Source: Methanobacterium sp. | GTDB taxonomy: Archaea > Methanobacteriota > Methanobacteria > Methanobacteriales > Methanobacteriaceae | Direction: 5' to 3' | NCBI GenBank assembly: GCA_003151535.1 | Contig: PLXT01000042.1 | Coordinates: 16,948 to 78,223, forward strand | Length of the DNA stretch: 61,276 bases | In this document: piece after piece, positions 53,932 through 61,276 of the stretch | Layout of the letters: every line of letters begins with the position of its first letter | How positions within the stretch are numbered: position 1 is the first letter of the stretch | Program-made: the position numbers and the translations under genes | The notes under the pieces: model-generated | Databases searched by the model: none | What the model was told of the DNA's origin: nothing | Seen by the model: the letters and a program-made list of their open reading frames with translations, nothing else

Positions 53932-54984
53932 TTGAAAACATTGTTTGATGAGACCAGAATATCAAATATGAAACTAAAAAATAGATTTATTAGGTCTGCT
54001 ATTTGGGAAGGATTAGCAGATGAAAAGGGACACGTGACCCAGGAATTAATCGATCATTATGAAGAGTTAGCTAGGGGCGGTGTAGGAACCATCATAACAG
54101 GTTTTGCTAACGTCATGAAATTTGATAAACCAACAAATAATATGAATGGAATATACGATGACAATTTTATTGAGGAGTATAGGGTATTGACTAATAAGGT
54201 GCATGAATACGATACAAACATAATCATGCAAATAGTACACGGCGGCCCTAAATGGGGACCATCCGAAGTCGAACATGTAGCAATGAAAACAACTTCAAAG
54301 GAGATGAGTTTAGAGGATATTAAAGAAATTGTTCAGGCTTTTGGTGATGCAGCCTTTCGTGTGAAGGAAGCTGGATTTGATGGTGTACAGTTACATGCTG
54401 CACATGGATTTTTACTGAGCATGTTTTTAAACCCTTATTACAACAGAAGATCCGATGATTATGGTGGTTCAATAGGCAACAGGGCCAGAATAATATTTGA
54501 ATCATATCGGGCTGTAAGAGATGCTGTTGGTGATGATTTCCCGGTTTTAATAAAGGTTAACGCTGAAGATTTTATGGATGAAGGTTTAACCTCCCAGGAC
54601 AGTCTTTTTGTATGCAAGGCCCTGTCTGAAATGGGTGTGGATCTAATTGAAGTTAGTGGTGGAAGTTTTTCCTCAATGGAGGGAATGGGACCTATAAGAA
54701 GCAATGTGGATAGTAAAGATAAAGAAGCATATTTCAAAGATTATGCAGAAAGAATTGCAGAAGAGGTTGATGTGCCGGTTGCACTTGTGGGTGGAAACAG
54801 AAGCATGGATTGTATGGATGAAATTTTAAATAATGGGAAAATAGAATATTTTTCGCTTGCAAGACCATTTATTCGTGAGCCAGATCTAATTAACAGATGG
54901 CAAAGGGGAGATACAGAACCAGCTCTATGTGTATCCTGTAATAGTGGATGTTATGGTGTGAAAAATGGTTGTAGGTTTAACTAA
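53932..54984 (+). CDS. NADH:flavin oxidoreductase (Old Yellow Enzyme family)
   Basis: About 350 residues; an FMN-containing TIM barrel. I chose TTG at 53932 because AGGTGAT lies five bases upstream; the frame's ATG further up has no such site. Family marks are IRSAIWEGLADEKG, the catalytic DGVQLHAAHGFLLSMFLNPYYNRRSDDYGGSIGNR region and the C-terminal FSLARPFIREPDL. It ends with CVSCNSGC, a Cys group recalling the Fe-S site of 2,4-dienoyl-CoA reductases but without the third domain. The substrate is probably an activated double bond; it is unknown here. Confidence 0.9.
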   Translation: MKTLFDETRISNMKLKNRFIRSAIWEGLADEKGHVTQELIDHYEELARGGVGTIITGFANVMKFDKPTNNMNGIYDDNFIEEYRVLTNKVHEYDTNIIMQIVHGGPKWGPSEVEHVAMKTTSKEMSLEDIKEIVQAFGDAAFRVKEAGFDGVQLHAAHGFLLSMFLNPYYNRRSDDYGGSIGNRARIIFESYRAVRDAVGDDFPVLIKVNAEDFMDEGLTSQDSLFVCKALSEMGVDLIEVSGGSFSSMEGMGPIRSNVDSKDKEAYFKDYAERIAEEVDVPVALVGGNRSMDCMDEILNNGKIEYFSLARPFIREPDLINRWQRGDTEPALCVSCNSGCYGVKNGCRFN

Positions 54985-55077
54985 CCTATGATAACACATT
55001 TTTTTTAAATTTCCATGATAAATTTGGACGATTTCTAATTTCAATTACTTATGAGTATTGATACTTAGATTGAGTTC

Positions 55078-55500
55078 CTATTTTGTCTGATTTTTTTCAA
55101 AATATTTTTTTACATTTGGTCTTGTCAGGTAAATTATGAATGCAGATACAATTAATACTCCTGATATTCCGTTAACTCCCCCTCCAAATATCACTGATAT
55201 AACATCTCCAATTCCATTAACTAAAAACACTATTAAAACTACCCACCATGCCCATTTCATACCTTTTAGTAATCCCCATACTGCAGATATTAATATTAGA
55301 CCAAGGATGAGAATGGAATATCCAAAAATCATCCCTGTTGATGAACTTCTAAATCCCGTCGGAAATGAATTTTTTAGGGTCCATATCATATCTAAAGGTG
55401 TTCCAAGAATAAATATTGTTATTCCTACAATTAATGCTAACAATGCTGCAATAAACACTATTATAGCTACTATTAGGACTCCTTTTGGTCTAGTTTCAAT
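55078..55500 (-). CDS. Small membrane protein, four helices, apparent ATT start
   Basis: About 140 residues with four hydrophobic segments. The first GTG in frame (55458) falls inside the first membrane helix. Extending up gives IETRPKGVLIVAIIVFIAAL, the usual start of this kind of protein (normally M-x-x-RP-x-GV), beginning at an ATT at 55500 with GGGAG seven bases before it. No ATG, GTG or TTG fits. So either ATT is used or the ATG was mutated. The family is a common archaeal membrane family of unknown function. Confidence 0.65.
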   Translation of the reverse strand: METRPKGVLIVAIIVFIAALLALIVGITIFILGTPLDMIWTLKNSFPTGFRSSSTGMIFGYSILILGLILISAVWGLLKGMKWAWWVVLIVFLVNGIGDVISVIFGGGVNGISGVLIVSAFIIYLTRPNVKKYFEKNQTK

Positions 55501-55826
55501 ATATTATCTCCCTTTTAACTATAGTAATAATCTCATTATTTTTTATTATCAATCTTTATATGATCAAAAAAATACTATTAAAATAAAAGTATATTATCTC
55601 TCAAAAATTATCTTAAATTATTTGTAATGGAATAATTGCCTTTAATAATGTGGTTATAAGGTTGATATGGTTCAATCAAAAGACATATATCGTGTAGATA
55701 TATATTTAGTATAATTAATGCAATTAGATATTTTTATATATCTTAACGCCATTATAATTATATTCCATAAACATTTTTTAAAGATAATTATGTTTTATAA
55801 ATATTTTACTAGATCTAGGTGTATAA
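55501..55826. other. Intergenic, no gene seen
   Basis: 326 bases of AT-rich DNA between two divergent membrane-protein genes, holding both promoters. CTAGATCTAG at about 55808-55817 is a short palindrome near the right gene. AGGTG at 55815-55819 is its ribosome binding site. Confidence 0.45.
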
Positions 55827-56906
55827 ATGGTTTTAATAGCACAAAATAATCTTCAGTTTATTCTCGAATTTGCAATTCTTATGCAGATCGCGATAATAAT
55901 TTTTTTCAATTTAATAAAAATTTCATTAAGTCGGGTCATGTTATTCTCATTAGTATTAACAATAGGACTTACATTACTTTTTAGTTTTGATGCTTTAGCA
56001 TTATTCATACCGGTATTGGGATTGCATGAGTTTACACATACATATGGTCCAATAGCTTTGATGGGTATTGTATCAGCATGGGCTGCATTATCAACAATGA
56101 GTGAAGTGGGTATAGGAGTATTGAGTATTAAAAGATTTATTTTCCTATTAATAATTCTTATAACAATTGTTGGCGGACTTGTGCACAGGGATTTCCTTAT
56201 ATTGTGGATTATAGGTCTCATATTCGGATTTTTCTTAATTTCCAAATCTTTCAGACAAAAATCATTTTTAACGGCTAAAAGGGTAGTGGCGGTTGTAGGA
56301 GTAATAATTATAGGGTTCACGTCTTTAGAATTACTATCAAGACTGCTTGGAATGACTATACTCAGTCCTGTAACAAGGATCGAGAGGATCTTACAGAATG
56401 CAGTGCCAAGTCTTCAACTGGTTATAAAAAACACAACACTTTTCGGCCATGTACAAGGAAGTTCATATTGGGGATCAATCGACACTGGAAGTTCTAGTGG
56501 TTATATAGCTTTACCAGTGTTTATTATCCTTGCATTCGGACTTCCATATCAGATATTCTTTGGTACTCTTGTAACCAAGAAGGATATTATAGATTACTTT
56601 GTACCGGGTATCTACGGATTTGCATTTGACTTTGGATACATTATATTGGTTCTTTTACTCATCTGGTGTATATTTGTAATTTTCATTGGATTAAAAATAC
56701 TTGCAGATTACAGAGAAAAAAGAGAAAAGGGAAATAAAAACTATTTGGGAAGAGAAGCTCTTCTAATAGGCACATTAACAGCATTCGCATCCCAAGCAAT
56801 ACTTGGTTTATTTATAATAAACCGTGCAATAAATGGAACAGCTTTGATAACATTTATATTCCTAAGTGGAATGGTCATAGCCCATATAATAATGGTTAAG
56901 AAATAA
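55827..56906 (+). CDS. Polytopic membrane protein, unknown
   Basis: 359 residues with about nine hydrophobic segments and one long polar loop near 185-225 (VTRIERILQNAVPSLQLVI, then GSSYWGSIDTGSSSGY) that probably faces outside. A short HEFTHTYG motif at about 67-74 lies between helices 2 and 3 and could bind metal. It recalls conserved membrane proteins of Methanobacteriales without named function. AGGTG precedes the ATG. It ends 50 bases before the nitroreductase stop on the other strand. Confidence 0.7.
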   Translation: MVLIAQNNLQFILEFAILMQIAIIIFFNLIKISLSRVMLFSLVLTIGLTLLFSFDALALFIPVLGLHEFTHTYGPIALMGIVSAWAALSTMSEVGIGVLSIKRFIFLLIILITIVGGLVHRDFLILWIIGLIFGFFLISKSFRQKSFLTAKRVVAVVGVIIIGFTSLELLSRLLGMTILSPVTRIERILQNAVPSLQLVIKNTTLFGHVQGSSYWGSIDTGSSSGYIALPVFIILAFGLPYQIFFGTLVTKKDIIDYFVPGIYGFAFDFGYIILVLLLIWCIFVIFIGLKILADYREKREKGNKNYLGREALLIGTLTAFASQAILGLFIINRAINGTALITFIFLSGMVIAHIIMVKK

Positions 56907-56959
56907 TTTAACGAATTATTTAATGCAAATCACTTACTTTTTTTTAGAAAATATTTTGT

Positions 56960-57721
56960 TTATAGCTTACCAACGGGTGCTAAATATATCACAAATTCAT
57001 CAACACCATCTAGACCAAGGAGTTCATCTACATATTCCTGGTTGTATGCAGCAATAGCACATGTACCGGAGTTTATTGCTTCACAAGCAAGATATAGGTT
57101 TTGTGCTGCATGACCTGCATCCATTGCTATTACTTTATGTGAAACAGGACCGTACCGCCATTCCATACGGTTTGGTATCGATGTCCATACGAAGGTTACC
57201 GCTGAAAGTCCTGCAAATTGCTGTCCAAAGGTTGCGTTTATAAGTTTTTGTTCCAGTTCATTTTCCTTAAACTCAAGAATTAACCGATGTGAAAGGGGTA
57301 AATATCTATAAACACCCTTTTGAAGCCCATCAATATTAAAAACTGCCAGGTAGGTTTCCATTGAATGACGACAGCCAGCCGATGGAACGTTACGATATGT
57401 GTTATTACCTTCAACTAAACGAACCCCTTGTGTTGCCCATAATAAAAATGATAATTCTTCAAGTGATAATGGTTCATCACTATAATTTCTGTGACTTGTT
57501 CGATGTTTAACAGCTCTTGCGAGTGGTATATTGAAAATATTTTCCCAGTCCTCTTCAACAACCAGATCAATTAGATCGGCATTCTTTGGATATGGTTTTT
57601 GTATTGGTGGGGCACTCACACCATTGTTCTGTTCGGTTTTTGAAAAATCCACAGACTTTCGTATGCTATCTTTTAAAAAATTACGATTCTTAATTATCAA
57701 TTCTTGGAAACTATCGCTCAT
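56960..57721 (-). CDS. SagB/ThcOx-type nitroreductase family protein
   Basis: 253 residues; an FMN dehydrogenase of the SagB type, the branch that oxidises azolines in peptide natural products but also includes many proteins of unknown role. Marks are RTSHRNYSDEPLSLEELSFLL (FMN phosphate site), VPSAGCRHSMETYL, and the C-terminal FVIYLAPVGKL. No cyclodehydratase or precursor peptide gene is adjacent, so a metabolic role is more likely than peptide modification. No strong ribosome binding site was seen. Confidence 0.88.
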   Translation of the reverse strand: MSDSFQELIIKNRNFLKDSIRKSVDFSKTEQNNGVSAPPIQKPYPKNADLIDLVVEEDWENIFNIPLARAVKHRTSHRNYSDEPLSLEELSFLLWATQGVRLVEGNNTYRNVPSAGCRHSMETYLAVFNIDGLQKGVYRYLPLSHRLILEFKENELEQKLINATFGQQFAGLSAVTFVWTSIPNRMEWRYGPVSHKVIAMDAGHAAQNLYLACEAINSGTCAIAAYNQEYVDELLGLDGVDEFVIYLAPVGKL

Positions 57722-57839
57722 TTACAACACCTATAACCAGATTTATCTCGCTAATTTCTAATTAAAATAGAAAAATAAATCACATATACAATTATTATTA
57801 TGTATAAAAAAATATTTTAAATTAACTAAAAAATCGATA

Positions 57840-57872
57840 ATATCTATAAAAAAAAATTAAAAAAAAAATATG
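57840..57872 (-). terminator. Poly-T terminator of the HdeD-like gene
   Basis: On the minus strand this stretch is two T runs of about nine bases separated by AA, directly after the HdeD-like stop at 57885. Archaeal RNA polymerase stops at such T tracts. The nearest other gene ends on the far side, so this belongs to the HdeD-like gene. Confidence 0.55.
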
Positions 57873-57884
57873 GATTATTTAATT

Positions 57885-58394
57885 CTAGCTTTCAACTTTC
57901 TCTGCTGCTGGTGAAAATACAAGGAATATTCCACTTAGTATAAGCCAGAGACCTATTAATAATGCGAGATATAATGGGTTGAATGCGTATAGTCCAACAA
58001 TAATATAGAGTATACCCATTACAATACCTAAAATTCCACCCCATCTACCAGCATTGCCCTGACCAGATATTAGGGATATCATTCCAGATATTATAAGGAA
58101 AAGTCCACCTATATATATGACCAATCCAACAAGTATGCTGAATGCAAGTATTTTTCCAAATAAACCAATACCTACAAAAATACCTAAAACTCCCAGAATT
58201 AATGCAAGAATACTTACCCCTTTGTTTGCGCTCCAAACATGGAAGCTCTGGGCTAGTAACCAGACACCAACAAATATGAGTCCAATACCAACAATACTAC
58301 TTAGAACAAATACAGAAATCAATGGAAAAGCTATTACTACTAAACCTAATAGTATTGCTAGAATACCTAATAGTACGTTTCTTTCTTCAGCCAT
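57885..58394 (-). CDS. HdeD/DUF308 family membrane protein
   Basis: 169 residues with six hydrophobic helices arranged as repeated pairs (LLGILAILLGLVVIAFP, later GILGIVMGILYIIVGLYAF), the pattern of the HdeD (DUF308) family. In enterobacteria HdeD is an acid-resistance membrane protein; its archaeal role is unknown. AGGTAAGATAA precedes the ATG. Single gene with its own poly-T terminator. Confidence 0.87.
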   Translation of the reverse strand: MAEERNVLLGILAILLGLVVIAFPLISVFVLSSIVGIGLIFVGVWLLAQSFHVWSANKGVSILALILGVLGIFVGIGLFGKILAFSILVGLVIYIGGLFLIISGMISLISGQGNAGRWGGILGIVMGILYIIVGLYAFNPLYLALLIGLWLILSGIFLVFSPAAEKVES

Positions 58395-58689
58395 TTATCT
58401 TACCTCCAATGTTAATATATTAATTACAATAATGTTATATTGAATTTGAAGTATTTATTTGTTTACATCTTAATTTTTCCATGTAAATTTCTAACTAGAA
58501 TATAATAATTGTTGTAGATTTATCTATCAGAAATTCATCAATTAATTGTAAAAATAGAAATAAGAAAACAACAATTCCAAGAAAACTGTTAATAATTCTA
58601 TTTGAGTATTACTGTATTAGATATCTCTCGTAATTTTAACACTAAAGAAAAAAAGTAATCGCAATAAAAATTAGATGAGGTGTGCTAAT

Positions 58690-59631
58690 CTAATAATTGT
58701 AGATCTGTTTTGCACTGTATCCATTGTTTTTAAATTGTGAATTTAAAAATTCAATCTTATCTGGAACAATCCTAACTATATTCATCTTAATGGGCATGGA
58801 TTTAATAAATTCCACATTAAGTCCTTTAAACTTCAATACATTATTAAATTCCTCATCATCTTCAATAAATGATGCTTGACCCGTTATTTGCATTCCCTTA
58901 AGGTTGTTCATCCCATTATAATCTTCATAAACTGATACAGAAACATTTTTATTCAATAGTAAATTAGAGAACTTCTCACCACCTTCCGTTAAAAGATATA
59001 AGAAACCATTATAGTAGTTATATTCAATTGGTGTTGATCTTACATTATCTAAATGACATGTTGCTAGGGTACAAGTGTTATGGGAACTTAAAAATTCGTC
59101 TATAGCTATTTTTAGCTTGTCATGATCTAATGGAACAATAATTTTTTCTGCTAAATATTTAAGCTTCATGGAGTACTGAATGATTTCTTCCTCATTATAA
59201 AAGTCCATATCCTCAAAGGGTAGGTTAACATGGTCTAAAAAGTTTTTTATTAGTTCAAGATCCGTTTCATCGAGCTGGTCAATGATTAACCTGCCTCCAA
59301 TGGCTTTCATACTAACAGTTTTGATTTCCATGGATTTTTCAAGGGATCTCAGCTGATCTAAACCTCCATTTTTGTTAAGACATGTGCAGAAGAGTGATAT
59401 AGGTTTCTCTTTTAACCAATCCCTGTTATTTCCAACAAATTCAATTATTGATGGTTCCAATTTTTCTTGGAGGAGTGGTGATCCTATTATAATATTTTCA
59501 AATTCTTTGTATTCTGGTTTGAATTCATCCACACTACAATACATTGCAGGTCCATTTATTAAGGCAATTATTTTGGCTGCATCCCTTGTTGATCCATATT
59601 TACTGCTGTACACCACTAGAGTTCTAATCAT
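58690..59631 (-). CDS. Flavodoxin-PPOX fusion flavoprotein
   Basis: 313 residues in two parts. Residues 1-160 are a flavodoxin/HemG-like domain (TLVVYSSKYGSTRDAA FMN loop, then NIIIGSPLLQEKL). Residues about 170-313 are a PPOX split barrel (HNTCTLATCHLDNVRSTPIE, then MQITGQASFIEDD, then VRIVPDKIEFLN). Both kinds bind FMN, so the protein may carry two flavins and pass electrons between them. The fusion is uncommon in my experience. The partner redox protein is unknown. It ends upstream of non-coding DNA; the HEAT-repeat gene lies 90 bases further up. Confidence 0.85.
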   Translation of the reverse strand: MIRTLVVYSSKYGSTRDAAKIIALINGPAMYCSVDEFKPEYKEFENIIIGSPLLQEKLEPSIIEFVGNNRDWLKEKPISLFCTCLNKNGGLDQLRSLEKSMEIKTVSMKAIGGRLIIDQLDETDLELIKNFLDHVNLPFEDMDFYNEEEIIQYSMKLKYLAEKIIVPLDHDKLKIAIDEFLSSHNTCTLATCHLDNVRSTPIEYNYYNGFLYLLTEGGEKFSNLLLNKNVSVSVYEDYNGMNNLKGMQITGQASFIEDDEEFNNVLKFKGLNVEFIKSMPIKMNIVRIVPDKIEFLNSQFKNNGYSAKQIYNY

Positions 59632-59720
59632 CTAAACCACCTCTAAGTTAATTACATAGTAAAGTATCAAATAATAAATCAAGACATCTAATTTTATGTT
59701 TAAAAATTTATTATCTGAAT

Positions 59721-60122
59721 TTATTTTAAATTCCTTTTTTGATCAATCTCATCGATAGCAAACTCAGCAATTTGTCTTACCATCAAACTGTCATCTTTAG
59801 CTGCTAATTTAAGCTGTTTAATGGCAGAATCATCCCCCACAGATGATAGTGCTAATGCTGCTCCATATCTTACACTGTCCTTTCCATCATTTAACATATT
59901 TAATAAATGAACAACAGCACGATCATCATCTAAAATTCCAAGTGAGAGTGATGCTGCCTCTCTTACATGCCAATCATCGTCTTTTAAAGATTTTATTAAT
60001 GGTTCAACGGCTAGTTTATCCCCAATTTCACCTAAAGCTTCAGCAGATTCTTCACGCACTCTCCACTGGCTGTTTTCTAAATTTTTGATGAAGAACTTCA
60101 TTCTAGGATGTTCATTCGACAA
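59721..60122 (-). CDS. HEAT-repeat protein (PBS lyase type)
   Basis: A 133-residue all-helical protein with four HEAT-like repeats: WRVREESAEALGEIGD, WHVREAASLSLGILDD, DSVRYGAALALSSVGDD and SLMVRQIAEFAIDEID. Such repeats stack into a curved solenoid that binds proteins; short forms are common in methanogens and have no fixed role. It lies upstream of the flavodoxin-PPOX gene in the same direction and may be cotranscribed with it. A GGAGG site precedes the start. Confidence 0.9.
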   Translation of the reverse strand: MSNEHPRMKFFIKNLENSQWRVREESAEALGEIGDKLAVEPLIKSLKDDDWHVREAASLSLGILDDDRAVVHLLNMLNDGKDSVRYGAALALSSVGDDSAIKQLKLAAKDDSLMVRQIAEFAIDEIDQKRNLK

Positions 60123-60473
60123 AATAATTCCTCCTTTACAATTAATATCAATAAAAAAACATATAAATTTATTTAATTTCTTTTATTTTTAAATAAATTC
60201 TTGAATATATTCTATTCTCTAATGGTTAATGTTTGAATATCCATTGATACATTTTGAAAACATTTTTAATGGATATATATTTGGATATATGCTTTTTAAA
60301 ATTATTACCAAGACTATTATCATATTTAATAAAATTATATTATATTTTTCACTAATTCTATTAATTATAGTGATATTTATTCTTGGCTAAACATTGTTAT
60401 AAGATACATGGGACCTTATTACACTCAAAAATTATAAGCTGTTCAAATTCTATATAATAATGGGTGATAATAA
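60123..60473. other. Divergent intergenic region, no gene seen
   Basis: 351 bases between the HEAT-repeat gene (minus) and the DUF2193 gene (plus), holding both promoters. TATATATTTGGATATATG near 60274 is a TATA-like run. GGGTGATAA at about 60462-60470 is the ribosome binding site of the DUF2193 gene. Confidence 0.5.
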
Positions 60474-61276
60474 ATGTCTGAAATATACGAAAAGATGGTA
60501 AAGGAGGCCCTTGCGGCACAAAGAGCAGATGTAGATACCATTAGTAAAAACAGAGGCGGTAAATTTAAAATAACCGATACAAAACCTTATTTAGATGTTG
60601 TTAATGAAATGACAGTAGTCGATGGTCAAAGCAAATCTGTTATCGACTTGCATGTAAACTCGGTTAAAACACACTACAACGCACTTGTAGGTTTAACTGA
60701 TACTATAAGACCAGAAGATGATCCGTTTGTAGAACATTATCAGACTCCTGCTGTGCTTGAGATACTCTATGAAAATGATGACTCTTTTAAAGCCAGTATT
60801 GACAAGTTTATAGAGGGTGTTGGAAAAGCTGAAGCATTAATAGGCCGAGAAGTAGTAAGAAGGTACGGTGGTTTTTACGGTCCTACCTGTGTGGTTGATT
60901 TTGCACTCATACCCGGAAGTACAAGTAATATTGTAAACAGGATCCTAAAACATGTAGACATACCTGAAGCCCATAAACAGGCCATATTATCTGCTAAATC
61001 ATGGGGTATGAACACTTCCTATGGTATTGGAGAAGTTTTCACCACCCAGGTTGAAGAAGGCCACACATTAACTGACGCTGTTAAAAGCGAAGTTGAAATG
61101 ATTCAATACATTTATGAAAGTCCAATCGAGGCACAGGCCAAACTTATGGATTCCATGGGACACGAATCATTTGATGTAAGAAAGTACATGGCAGAATATA
61201 AGAAAAAAATGGAAAAAACAGTAATGAACGCTGTAAAGGACAAAGTGCACTATGGAAATATAGTAACTGTACCAGC
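60474..61276 (+). CDS. DUF2193 family protein, cut by the window end
   Basis: 267 codons visible, with no stop before the window ends. It begins SEIYEKMVKEALAAQRADVD and contains IRPEDDPFVEHYQTP, IGREVVRRYGGFYGPTCVVD and LIPGSTSNIVNRIL, which match the DUF2193 family found mainly in methanogens and a few anaerobes. Its function is unknown; it is soluble and large (usually near 500 residues). GGGTGATAA precedes the ATG. The smooth codon use suggests a well-expressed gene. Confidence 0.85.
   Translation, partial: MSEIYEKMVKEALAAQRADVDTISKNRGGKFKITDTKPYLDVVNEMTVVDGQSKSVIDLHVNSVKTHYNALVGLTDTIRPEDDPFVEHYQTPAVLEILYENDDSFKASIDKFIEGVGKAEALIGREVVRRYGGFYGPTCVVDFALIPGSTSNIVNRILKHVDIPEAHKQAILSAKSWGMNTSYGIGEVFTTQVEEGHTLTDAVKSEVEMIQYIYESPIEAQAKLMDSMGHESFDVRKYMAEYKKKMEKTVMNAVKDKVHYGNIVTVP

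Noticed and set aside
55136..55627. 163-codon plus-strand frame overlapping the small membrane protein gene
   Set aside because: It is the shadow of the minus-strand membrane gene; it lacks a ribosome site and its product is Thr/Asn/Pro-rich noise.

Overview
The window reads as a mesophilic, AT-rich methanogenic archaeon of the Methanobacteriales, probably Methanobacterium. This is inferred from the molbindin, the CbiMNQ transporter, the NDP-forming acyl-CoA ligase, the DUF2193 protein at the right end, GGTGA/GGAGG ribosome binding sites and T-rich intergenic DNA. No rRNA, tRNA or CRISPR array was seen.

Left host region (1-26500): a molbindin; two surface or membrane proteins with doubtful starts; two YbjQ-type proteins; an ADP-forming acyl-CoA synthetase; two truncated histidine-kinase pieces pointing away from each other; a Trk potassium uptake operon (trkH, trkA and a frameshifted second trkA); an MFS transporter; a PEBP protein; a secreted protein with five 13-residue repeats; a compositionally foreign katG; a NikR-like regulator divergent from a Znu/Mnt-type metal ABC transporter with a dyad between them; a PPOX flavoprotein divergent from a Cys-containing winged-helix protein; cbiMNQ without cbiO; a SpoIIM-like protein; a HAD phosphatase; and a PadR regulator.

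Integrated element (about 27024-46742, 19.7 kb): this is the main result. A flavodoxin-family reductase gene is cut in two. Its first 170 codons end at 27038 and its last 44 codons resume at 46742. Near-identical 16-bp direct repeats mark the two junctions, and a tyrosine recombinase lies just inside the right one. Cargo includes a complete type I restriction-modification operon, a decayed TATA-binding-protein gene with three frameshifts, a DUF3892 protein beside a 38-residue protein, a UvrD-like helicase, a TPR-HEPN protein, a zinc-ribbon membrane protein, a small DNA-binding-like protein and a P-loop replication-type ATPase. No virion genes are visible, so it looks like an integrated plasmid-like element carrying defence cargo.

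Right host region (46877-61276): a MacB/LolD-type ABC transporter, mntP, a methyltransferase, a potassium channel, a TPR protein, an Old Yellow Enzyme-family oxidoreductase, membrane proteins, a SagB-type nitroreductase, an HdeD-like protein, a flavodoxin-PPOX fusion, a HEAT-repeat protein and the start of a DUF2193 gene.

Many genes carry single frameshifts or stops, several at homopolymers. Some may be real decay and some assembly error. Family names come from recognising motifs in translated sequence; no database search was run.
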